From: Saccharum officinarum
Taxonomy: Eukaryota; Streptophyta; Magnoliopsida; Poales; Poaceae
DNA length: 64,000 nucleotides
Reading direction: 5' to 3'
NCBI GenBank assembly: GCA_020631735.1
Contig: CM036223.1
Location: 55,108,456-55,172,455 of the forward strand
Shown: positions 54,590 through 64,000 of the stretch, piece by piece
Numbering within the stretch: position 1 is the first letter of the stretch
How the letters are laid out: each line of letters begins with the position of its first letter
Position numbers and translations under genes: made by a program
Notes under the pieces: model-generated
The model's input: only the letters and a program-made list of their open reading frames with translations
The model's database searches: none
Told to the model about the DNA's origin: nothing

Positions 54590-55640
54590 ATGGCACGTAC
54601 CAAGCAGACCGCTCGCAAGTCCACCGGCAGAGCTCCCCGTCATCAGCTTGCTCCGCGCACTCGCCAGCGTCACACTTTTCTTGGAGAGTTTGGATGCCTA
54701 CACTCTTGTGGAGAGTGCTCAGCCATGTAGGCTATCATGATGGAATGGAGCCCCGCTACTTTTGGTCAAATGAGCGGTTGGGTGAAGGACTTTTTGTGAC
54801 TGTGGAAGCAGTAGTTCGTCCCCGAGGTGATGGTTCTGAGTGGACCGGTTGGCGTTTTGAGTCAACTGGCAGGACCCCTGAAGAAGCCGCTGAGAGGGCA
54901 GCCTTTGGAATCCTGAGAGATATCATGGATCGTTTTCCTCAGGAGTTGGCAGCAACTATAGTGGGAGTCTTTCCGAGGGGCAACCCCTCCACTGACTCGT
55001 GGCAGCAAGCAAGGGGCAGATCTCTGGAGATTAGCACAGCAGAGGCACAGAACAGTGACAACCCCGCTATGAGTGCCATGTTCGCAGTGATGAGGGCCTT
55101 CGATGGAGTGGAGGTAGTCTGAGACGTGTTTCTAGTGCTCTTGGTCAGGCTCGCGATGACCGCCGTCAGCTTCAGAGAGATCACGACGCCGAGATTGAGA
55201 GGCTCACTACTGAGATGGCTCAGTTGACTCGTCAGAGAGATCAGGCCACTCAGAGGACTGTGATTTTTGAGGAGATGTACGTGCCCTGAGAGAGCAGCTT
55301 GGGCAACTGACCACCACCCACAGGAATGCTGAGAAACATGTTGGCTCATGTGCTCCATCAGAGGAATGAAGCCTGGTCCGCAGAGAATGTGTTGAGAGCT
55401 AGACAGTTTGAGCTCGAGCAGCGGCTGGCTGATGCCGAAGAGTACAACGATAACTTGCATGAAGAGGTCCATCGGCTGAACAATCAGCTTAACCCTTATG
55501 ACCTTCCTGGCGCAGCAGAGATGGATTTGGATGCAGACGAAGATCCTGAAGAGCCCGTGGCGCCAGCTGAGGAGCACGACGACGCTGCAGTTGGCGACAA
55601 CGCCAACGTCTCGGACCTAGATAGCGATCACGATGAGTAG
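54590..55640 (+). pseudogene. H3-tail ORF1 of Gypsy family 2, plus copy
   Basis: It begins MARTKQTARKSTGRAPRHQL, so the first 12 residues after Met equal histone H3 (A1-G12). One Gly is then missing, K14 is R, K18 is H and K23 is R. A domain absent from the family-1 protein follows (about residues 35-125): RVLSHVGYHDGMEPRYFW, LFVTVEAVVRPRGDGSEW, TGWRFESTGRTPEEAAERAA. Its order (Pro-Tyr, beta hairpin, Ala-rich helix) recalls a double-stranded-RNA-binding fold; this is a guess. Coiled coil (RRQLQRDHDAEIERLTTEMA, then QFELEQRLADAEEYNDNLHE) and an acidic end (SDLDSDHDE, stop 55638-55640) complete it. Frame changes near 54690, 55115 and 55275 break the reading. It lies just upstream of gag and follows ttgctacag. 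Confidence 0.8.
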
Positions 55641-56007
55641 GCTAGTAGTTGTTGCACTAGCTACTAGGTTCCGTTTGCATGGTCTTTTGCTTGTTGGCAC
55701 TTTGGACATGTAATAATGAGTAGAAAGACTGAAGCTTGTTGTAAGGTTGGAAAGCTTGGATGTGTTTGTGGCGGTGTCCGAACGTCAAAAGTCCAGTATA
55801 TGTATGCTGGCAACTTAGTTGTAATGGACGCGATGTGTGTGCTTTAAGTAATATAATTAGTGATGTTGTGTTAATTGGAATGACTTATTGTGCCCCTGTT
55901 TTATTGTATGAATTTATTCTCTCCAGTGAATTCAGTTCGGCATGATTTTTCATTCGGTCGCAATTCCTACAACATCACCTAATAATTATTGTTGCTGAAA
56001 CAGGCAG
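55641..56007 (+). other. inter-ORF region before gag, Gypsy family 2 plus copy
   Basis: 367 bp without a meaningful frame. It ends ttgttgctgaaacaggcag directly before the gag ATG, as in family 1, where tttttgcag abuts the gag ATG. Confidence 0.5.
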
Positions 56008-59000
56008 ATGCCGAACACTCGTCGTACCGTGTATGGTACCGCTGAGGCTGGTGGCAGTGCAGCTGCTAATGATGACCGAGATCCACCACCGCCTCCTCCA
56101 CCTTACACTGCAGAACAGTTTTCGCCCAATTCCTGGGAAGCCAACGAAACATGGAGAGCATGCAACAGAATATGGAAGCGGCGCTGCGCAGTATCGCAGA
56201 TAATACCCGCCGGGGGATAAACCCGGGAGGTCACGAAGCAAATCCGTACAGCAGTTTCAAGGACTTCATGGATACTCGTCCACCGATCTTCAAGGAAGCC
56301 GCAGAACCTTTAGATGCAGAAGAGTGGATTAATACGATGGAAGATAAGTTTCGTGTCTTAAGAATGACTGAAGTGTTAAAGATGGAGTACGCAGCTCATC
56401 AGCTTCAAGGTCCGGCAGGAATGTGGTGGAAGCATCACCGCACCACCTTTCCTCCCCATGCCCATATCTCTTGGAGGGAGTTCACTGAAGCCTTCCGTGG
56501 AACATACATCCCACCTGGTCTGACCGAGATGAAGCTTGGGGAATTCCTGGCATTAAATCAAGGCACGAAGACTGTGACTCAATACCTGCATGCCTTTAAT
56601 AACCTGAGCCGTTATGCTCCGGACATGGTGGATACTGATGCCAAGAAGATCGCTAGTTTCAAGAGAGGCCTGAGTCCCAAGATGATGAAACATGTGGGTA
56701 CAAACATGAGGACTAGTTTCAATGACTTCGTTAGCGACTGTTTGAAGCAAGAGAAGAACAACCATGTGTATGCTGCTTCCAAGATCCGTAAGAGGGCTTT
56801 CGAGTCGGGTTCGTCTTAGTCCCGGACCCCAGTAGCCAACCGCCCAGCTTATCGGTCGCCTGCCCAGGTGCAAGGTTTAGGCCACCGCAAAGGAAGAATC
56901 AGAATGCTCAGCCACCCCAGAGGAACCAGAAGCCGTTCAAGATGGCATTGCCTCCAGCAAAGCAGGACAAGGCAGTTCATCTGGAACTGTGGCTCAGGTG
57001 AAGGGACCGTGCTTCAACTGCAACCAACCTGGACACTTTGCAAAGTATTGTCCCTACCCTAAGAAACAGCAAACGCAGTATCAAGCTCGTGTGCACCACA
57101 CCACTGTGGATGACATCCCTGAGGAGAACCGGTGACAGCTGGTATGTTTTCTATCAACAATCATCCTGCAGTAGTTTTGTTTGATTCCGGATCATCTCAT
57201 TCCTTTGTAAGTCAAGCATTCGTTAAGAGACATGAGCAAAAGATAGTTGAATTGGAATGTGCATATAAAATCAGTTCAGCTGGGCTGATCTGTTGACTAA
57301 TCAGATTGTTCAGGGAGTAACCCTAAACATATCAAACCGGCAATATAAGCTTAACCTGATAGTCATGCCAGGGTTAGTTTTGGATGTGATCATGGGAATG
57401 AACTGGATGAATCAAATGGGAGTTGTAATTGATGTTGGGGAAGGAGTATCTCTTTTAAGGAACCCAGTGGGAAGGCACTTTTCGGGTGGTCCTACCTCGG
57501 AGGGTAGACCTAGCTAGCACATCTTGTGCGATACAAACTACTCTGCTAGTCCAGATTCCAGTGGTCTGTGAGTTTCCAGATGTGTTTCCAGAGGAGTTAC
57601 CCGGACTTTCCACCAGACCGAGAGGTTGAGTTTGCCATTGAGTTAATTCCAGGAACAGCACCGATTTCAAGAAGGCCTTATCGGATGCCTCCCAATGAGT
57701 GGCAGAATTGAAAAAGCAACTTCAGGATTTGCTAAGGAAAGGGTTGATTCGTCCCAGCTCGTCGAATGGGGATGCCCCGCTCTGTTTGTGAAAAAGAAGA
57801 AGGATAACTCCTTACGCATGTGCGTGGATTATCGGCCACTGAATGCAGTGACAATTAAAAACAAGTATCCTCTTCCTCGGATTGATATCTTGTTTGACCA
57901 ATTGTCCAAAGCCAAAGTGTTCTCTAAAATAGATCTGAGATCAGGGTACCACCAGATAAAAATTAGGCCACAAGATGTGCCTAAGACTGCGTTCTCTACC
58001 AGATATGGTTTGTACGAGTATCTTGTCATGTCCTTTGGGTTGACAAATGCTCCTGCATACTTTATGTACCTGATGAATTCGGTTTTCATGCCCGAGTTGG
58101 ACAAGTTTGTGATAGTGTTCATTGATGACATCCTGATATACTCAGAAAATGAAGAAGAACATGCAACACCTCAGGATAGTCTTGACTAGACTCAGAGAAC
58201 ATCGACTGTATGCTAAGTTCAGCAAGTGTGAGTTCTGGCTTAGGACAGTTCCTTTTCTCGGCCACGTGTTGTCTGAAAATGGCATTTCTGTCGACCCCAG
58301 TAAGGTACAAGAGGTTATGAACTGGAAGTCACCAATTTCAGTTAACGAAGTCCGCAGTTTCCTTGGTTTAGCCGTTACTACCGTCGCTTCATACCAGATT
58401 TCTCGAAGATTGCCAAACCAATGACAAGCCTGTTACAGAAGGATCATAAGTTTGTATGGACAGAGGAGTGCGAAGCAGCCTTCTGTACCTTGCGGAAGTT
58501 GTTGACCACTGCTCCTGTTCTGGCCCAACCAGATATAGAAAAGCCGTTTGATGTTTTCTGTGACGCATCCAAGAATGTTAGGATGTGTACTAATGCAAAA
58601 TGGAAAAGTCGTTGCTTACGCCTCACGGCAATTGAGGAAGCATGAAGTTAACTACCCTACACATGATTTGGAGCTTGCAGCAGTGGCATGCTCTAAAGAT
58701 TTGGAGGCACTACCTGTTGGTAATGTGTGTAATATCTTCACAGATCATAAGAGTCTCAAATACATCTTTACCCAATCTGAGTTGAACATGCGACAGAGGA
58801 GATGGTTAGAGTTGATAAAGGACTATAATCTGAACGTGCACTATCACCCTGGAAAGGCTAATGTAGTAGCAGATGCACTGAGCAGAAAATCCCATGCTAT
58901 TGATGTGCAACCGTTGTTTGAAAAAGGTTCAATCTGTTACATCCTGCTGTGTTGCATAATATTCAGATCAGTTGTACTCTGGAGAGCCAGATCATTGATG

Positions 59001-60440
59001 GTCAGAAAACAGATAAGGGAATCTTTCATATTAAAGAAAGGATGAAGAGAGAACCCACCAAACACTTTCGATTGGATGACCAAGGAGTGTTATGGTTCAA
59101 GGATCGCCTGGTAGTACCTAAGGATAGAGAGCTTAAGAACAAGTTGATGGATGAGGCCCATCGTTCTAAGTTATCTATTCACCCCGGAAGTAGTAAAATG
59201 TACCAAGATTTGCGACCCTGTTATTGGTGGACTAAGATGAAAAAGGAAATTGCAGCATACGTTGCTCGTTGCGACATGTGTTGTAGAGTTAAAGCTCTTC
59301 ACATGAGACCTGCAGGACTTCTGCAACCTTTGTCGGTACCCGATTGGAAGTGGGATGATATAAGTATGGACTTTATCACTGGTCTCCCCACCACACAAAA
59401 GGGGCATGATTCTATTTGGGTAATAGTAGATCGTCTCACCAAGACCGCTCACTTTCTGCCCGTTAAGACGACATTCCGACCACCTCAATATGCAGAGAAG
59501 TACATTGCCGAGATTGTCCGATTGCACGGGATACCAAAAACGATTGTGTCCGATCGTGGTTCGCAGTTTACCTCTCACTTTTGGGAACATCTGCATCAAG
59601 GTTTGGTACTAGTTTGATTCGTAGCACGGCTTACCACCCACAGACTGATGGACAAACAGAAAGAGTTAATGCGGTACTAGAAGATATGCTTAGAGCTTGT
59701 GTACTATCATCCAGAGGCTCATGGGAATCCTGGTTACCGCTGGCAGAATTCGCTTACAACAACAGTTACCAAGAGAGTATCAAGATGGCACCTTTTGAAG
59801 CCTTGTATGGCAGGAAGTGCAGGACACCGTTAAATTGGGTAGAGCCTGGAGAAAGAAGGTTTTATGGAATTGATTTTGTCGATGAGGCAGAGAAAAAGGT
59901 CCGTGTTATCCAACAAAACATGCAGGCTGCCCAGTCTCGTCAGAAGAGTTATGCAGACAAGAGAAGAAGAACATTGGAGTTCCAAGTAGGTGACTATGTC
60001 TATTTGAAGGTTACCCCAATGAAGAAGAAACGGTTCGGAATCAAGAAGAAACTGTCTGCAAGATATATAGGACCATACCAGATCGTAGAGAAAAAGGGTC
60101 CCGTGCGTACAAGTTGCAGTTACCAGAAGAGATGAGTTCGATATTTCCCGTTTTTCACGTATCTCAACTGAAGAAGTGTCTGCGTGTTCCAGAGGAGAGG
60201 ATAGAACCTCAGGGTATTCGGATCAAGGCAGACTTGGAGTATCGCGAGCAACCGGTTCGAGTCCTGGATACTAAGGACCGAGTCACTCGAAATAAAGTGG
60301 TCACAACCTACAAAATTCAATGGAGCCACCATGATGAGAGCGATGCTTCTTGGGAAACGGGAGAGTATCTTCAAGCCGCGTATAAAGCTTTTTACGATAA
60401 GTGGTTCGTAACTCAAAATCTCGGGACGAGATTCTTATAA
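56008..60440 (+). pseudogene. Gag-Pol of Gypsy family 2, plus copy (chromovirus)
   Basis: The start MPNTRRTVYGTAEAGG is at 56008. Gag is open from 56151 to 56819, where a TAG stands in place of the CAG implied by the minus copy. The zinc knuckle ([11 protein letters not shown]) is near 57017, the protease site near 57180, and reverse transcriptase ([36 protein letters not shown]) spans 57780-58165. RNase H ([10 protein letters not shown]) is at 58740, the integrase zinc finger and core at 59150-59800, and the chromodomain region (VTRNKVVTTYKIQWSHHDES, DASWE) at 60280-60355, with a stop at 60440. Breaks near 56120, 56870, 57120, 57280, 57470, 57610, 57700, 58165, 58375, 58575, 59605 and 60105 are almost all single- or double-base indels absent from the minus copy. 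Confidence 0.88.
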
Positions 60441-60451
60441 GGGGGGGAGGC
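60441..60451 (+). other. polypurine tract of Gypsy family 2, plus copy
   Basis: gggggggaggc immediately before the LTR start tgtaacacc at 60452. The minus copy has the matching tract at 47406-47419. Confidence 0.75.
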
Positions 60452-62287
60452 TGTAACACCCCGGTGTTAAACATGCATTATCATTCAAAGCATAAGCATT
60501 CAACATCATTGCATGATTAACATTATTTGAATTGTAGCTCTTTCAAATTTAATTTGATATAAGTGTTAAAAAGTTGGTGAACTTTTGAGAAGTAGCAATT
60601 TTAAATAATCTAGAATAAATCAACTTGATTATTGGAGCAAAAATTTTGAATTCAAGTCTTCCTCAAATTCTGTGTTTTAAAAATATTCTAAGTAAATGAG
60701 TTTTTGATTTTAAATTAGCTTTAAATCTCAAATCTAAAATCTATTGAGAATTTTGAAAAGTGCTCTATATGAAAGTTGTAGAGAATAAAATTTGAACAAC
60801 TTTTATTTTGGGCCAATTTCTGAAAACCTCTTTTTCATCTCCAAATTCAATTTTGAAACAAAGAATTAAATCTGAAAATATTTTTGTAAAAGAAAAATCG
60901 GATTTCGTGTTACTGGGCCGCAGCCTCACATCCCGGCCCATGGCCGAAGCCGGCCTGGCCCGCGCCCGCGTCGTCTCCGTCCCGCCCCGCGCGCGCGCGC
61001 CGCGTGTGCGTCGTCGCCGCCGCGGCAGCGCTCGGTCACCGCGTGGCCGCACGCCGTCGGAGCCGCCGCGACACGCGCCCTGTGGCCCCCGCAGCGTCCG
61101 CGCCCGCTTACCCCCTCCGCGCGCTCGTCCTCCTCAGTTGCTCCTCCATTCTCCCCCTCGCCGCTCGCACAGCAGCCAGCAGAGCTCTGCCTTGCCATCG
61201 CCGGCTCCCGAACTCCGCAACCGCCTAGCCGCCGCTCCGGCTCACCGCCTCCGTCTCCGTCTTCGCCCTCGCTGCGCCTTGTCGTTGCGCATCCGGTGCT
61301 CGCCACAGCCCGCCAGGATTCGGCCTCCATCCGCGTAATGGCTCGCCGGAGTTCCGGCCGAGCTCACCGGAGCGACCCGCTCCGTGGCCGCACACCTCCA
61401 CGCCACTTCTCGCCCGCTTCTCGAGCGCACGAGCACCGTACTTGCACCATGAGTCTCACTGACCTCACCGCGCGGCTCCTCTCGGTCGGAGTTGCCGGCC
61501 GACGGCATCCCGTGCCACCGAGCCGCCATGCACGCCGGCGAGCTCGATGTCGAGCTCATCTGGCCACCCACTAGGCACCACTAGGTTCGCATCGATGAGA
61601 GGAGCACGATGGTGCCCTCCCCGTCGTCGGAGACTCGCCGGCGGCGAGATCCCGGCGGTCCACACCGCCTCTGGTCGACTGCGGCTGACGGGTGGGCCCG
61701 TCTGACCCATGGGTCCCGCCTGTCTGTCTCAGCGTCTCGGTTTCGGGTGTCACAGCGGGTGCACGTAGCGTTTAAAGCCGGTTTTGATTTTCGGTTTTAA
61801 AGAAATTGATTTCCAGAAAATCTGAAAAAGGCTTCTAAAAATTTTATCTCAAGATTTATAGCTCCAAAAATCATGAAACAAATTGTGAAATGTTCCTTTT
61901 GAATAGATCTACAGTTTAAAAATATCTCATGTGATTTTGTGACACTCTACTGTGCATTTTTATTTAATTGTTATATATGCTGTTATCTTAGAAAAAGTGT
62001 AGTAAATAAGATAATAAGGAAAAATATGATTCTTGTTACATTAGTCTTTATTAGTGATGTACTTTCTAGGAAAAATGCCAGTGAAGCATGTTCTGTGGAA
62101 AAATGTTGAAGTGTAGTTCAAATGCTTTTAATTAGTAATATCTGTTATTTTTATTATAGAGAAAAATTTGTATACAACATACATCTGATAATTTTTGTAG
62201 TATGTTGGTTTACTGTTAGTAACATCGGAAAAATGTGAAATCTGTTGTTTGACACTTTTTCTAGTATAAAATAAATTCATGCTCACA
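60452..62287 (+). repeat. LTR of Gypsy family 2, plus copy, truncated
   Basis: It starts tgtaacaccccggtgtt and follows the minus-copy LTR until atgctcaca at 62287. There it jumps, without the rest of the LTR, to atcacctatcag and a primer-site-like tggcatcggagc (62301-62312). The minus copy shows that LTR sequence should continue for at least another 500 bp. Either an internal deletion or a collapse in assembly. Confidence 0.8.
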
Positions 62288-63309
62288 ATCACCTATCAGC
62301 TGGCATCGGAGCATGGTTTAGCATGCTACTGTTCACATGAGTATTTAAAAATAAAACTGTGTTTTCAAATAAGCTTTTGAACTTAAAGTGTGCCAGTGGT
62401 CATATCCTTATGCCCGATAAGGACTCTAGGTGCTTAATTAAGTACTAATTGGGGTTTGCATCATATTTTAAAATTTCGTCGCTCATACGGCGTGCTATGG
62501 TATGAGTGCCATCACTTGAGTGGTAATGTATGGATCCTTTACCTCTACGCCTTGGTAAGTGAGAGTGTGTGAGTGCATGGTCGGATACACTGCCGATCTA
62601 GGGAGTGCTTATGTGGTACCAAAATACTTACGTGCCCTGCGCATGTTCGTATGGGTATCTAAATTGTGGGAATTCCGTCATGCAGTGACGATGCCTCAAT
62701 AGGACGACGATTCGGTAGTTGTTACCGTTATACTCGTATCTCTGGATGCGTGTAGAGCGAGTAACTTACTTTACTGCTTTCTGCATGTTTTCATACTGTG
62801 AGGTTTGGGCTGAAGTGATTTCCTTTCTGCAGGTACATAACAACGCTTTCGAGTAGTACGTGTTAGTTACGTTACAAGAGATCGTTGTATGCCACCGTTG
62901 TATTCCGTTAGTAGTCATTAGTTTTCTAAGTTTGTGAGGACGTACTGAACGTGCATGCATCATGTGTGCATTTCATTCATGGCACTGTTCCCCCTTATAA
63001 GTTGATTATCTCATTTCGATAAAAATGCCAATTAAAAATCTGTTCTCACACGGCAATAAAAATTTTTGCTACAGATGGCACGTACCAAGCAGACCGCTCG
63101 CAAGTCCACCCGCAGAGCTCCCGTCATCAGCTTGCTCCGCGCACTCGCCAGCGTCACACTTTTCTTGGAGAGTTTGGGATGCCTACACTCTTGTGGAAGT
63201 GCTCAGCTATGTAGGCTATCATGATGGAATGGAGCCCGCTACTTTGGTCAAATGAGCGTTGGGTGAAGGACTTTTGGTGACTGTGGAAGCAGTAGTTCGT
63301 CCCCGAGAT
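62288..63309 (+). mobile_element. third partial copy: LTR end, leader and H3-tail ORF start of Gypsy family 2
   Basis: A primer-binding-like tggcatcggagc (62301-62312) is followed by the family-2 leader (62313-63074) and the ORF1 start at 63075 (MARTKQTARKSTRRAP). The H3-like start is intact to T11. Several single-base losses follow, and the copy ends at the gap in the middle domain (cccgagat, 63309). This copy shows what should precede the plus-copy leader at 53918, where the inverted repeat turns round instead. Confidence 0.8.
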
Positions 63310-63409
63310 NNNNNNNNNNNNNNNNNNNNNNNNNNNNNNNNNNNNNNNNNNNNNNNNNNNNNNNNNNNNNNNNNNNNNNNNNNNNNNNNNNNNNNNNNNN
63401 NNNNNNNNN
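63310..63409. other. assembly gap (100 N)
   Basis: Exactly 100 N, interrupting the third copy of the H3-tail ORF. The sequence on the other side (63410) is unrelated to the expected continuation. Confidence 0.98.
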
Positions 63410-64000
63410 CCAAGCCTCCCCATCAACACCAGCCATGTGAGCTTGACCCGTGCCTGTCCGCCACGTCACGCTCGCCTCGCGCGGTGACCAAGCATCGTCC
63501 TCACCACCAACCATGCGCTGGCCCATCCTCACCCGCAGCTAGGCATGATGACCGTGGCCTCGGCTCCCTCTGCACCAAACCACGTTCGCTTTCATCTCGC
63601 CAAGCAGTGGAGCACCACCATGATGCCAAGTCGCCCTCTCCATCGGCCAGCAGCTGCACCTTTTCCCACGTCGTCTGAATGTGTAGCAGCACCTTCTCTA
63701 CGACCTCACTGCCGAGCCGCTTTTGTTGTTGCCAGTGAGCTCCATACCCACCAAAGCCCCTCCTCTTTCTCTTTGTTGTTGTACTCGTCGCCATCATCGA
63801 ACTAAAACCGGCTTTCGTGTCGTGTGCTCTTGACATCGCAGGAATACTAGAACCCTCTCTGCTAGGCCTTCCTCTCTGTCGCTGGAGAACAGCAACACCA
63901 CCTCGCCCTGTCCATCTTTGTGTCCGGCCTTCGTGCCAAGGATGTTTGCTTGCAGGGAGGGGTACACCTCATTTTCTCCTCGGCATGGCTGCCCCACTGG
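63410..64000. other. C-rich sequence, nothing recognised
   Basis: About 590 bp of C-rich DNA with open frames in several phases on both strands (e.g. 63545-63805 plus, 63501-63836 minus). None resembles a known protein. It could be a retrotransposon leader or LTR; no ends are visible. Confidence 0.4.

Larger units (their letters stand above)
53969..62287 (+). repeat. right arm of a ~16.7-kb inverted repeat
   Basis: 8,319 bp, reverse complement of 45578-53887. It carries leader, ORF1, Gag-Pol, polypurine tract and 1.8 kb of LTR of Gypsy family 2 in plus orientation. Confidence 0.93.

Noticed and set aside
63501..63836. Candidate gene at the right edge
   Set aside because: Open frames occur on both strands of C-rich sequence with no recognisable domain or start context.

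Overview
The window is repeat-dominated nuclear DNA from a grass. The long-LTR Ty3/Gypsy and SIRE/Maximus-like Ty1/Copia elements, the MITEs and the GC-rich host exons suggest a panicoid, probably of the Andropogoneae; the species is my inference. Four runs of exactly 100 N mark scaffold gaps (10625-10724, 26080-26179, 44973-45072, 63310-63409). Many coding regions carry single-base indels, so some 'broken' genes may be unpolished sequence rather than true pseudogenes. No rRNA, tRNA or CRISPR was recognised.

Left part (1-10624): the 5' end of a small-LTR retrotransposon on the minus strand; a LINE-like 3' tail; a 4.08-kb hAT transposon with matching 15-bp TIRs and a perfect 8-bp target duplication (654-4729); Tourist-like MITEs; a 1.3-kb Mutator-like element with ~148-bp TIRs and a perfect 9-bp target duplication carrying GC-rich cargo (6121-7422, Pack-MULE candidate); a first-exon fragment of a rhodanese-domain gene (7578-7914, minus); two more MITEs; and a lone LTR ending at 10495.

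Copia block (10957-26079): a plant-mobile-domain-like ORF is interrupted by a minus-strand SIRE/Maximus-like Copia element. A second element of the same family, in the opposite orientation, sits inside that element's third ORF. The plus element reads LTR, PBS, Gag, coiled-coil Gag extension, protease-integrase, RT-RNase H, then a second promoter-like segment with the same GGACGCG motif array as the LTR, then a third ORF cut by a gap.

Gypsy block 1 (26269-41972): a complete 15.7-kb chromodomain-bearing (Tekay-like) Gypsy element with 4.6-kb LTRs and a perfect 5-bp target duplication (tacag). Between its leader and gag it carries an extra ORF whose N-terminus is a near-copy of the histone H3 tail, followed by a coiled coil and an acidic tail. 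This is the most striking biology in the window.

Host gene: a SOSEKI (DUF966/DIX-like) polarity gene at 42981-44365, followed by the 5' end of a short-LTR Copia element.

Gypsy block 2 (45073-63309): a related Tekay-like family, also with an H3-tail ORF, is present as two head-to-head copies forming an ~8.3-kb-arm inverted repeat (45578-53887 and 53969-62287) around an 81-bp spacer. A third partial copy of the leader and H3-tail ORF follows. Because the arms differ mostly by indels, a fold-back read or assembly artefact is a serious possibility. The last 590 bases hold nothing I recognise.
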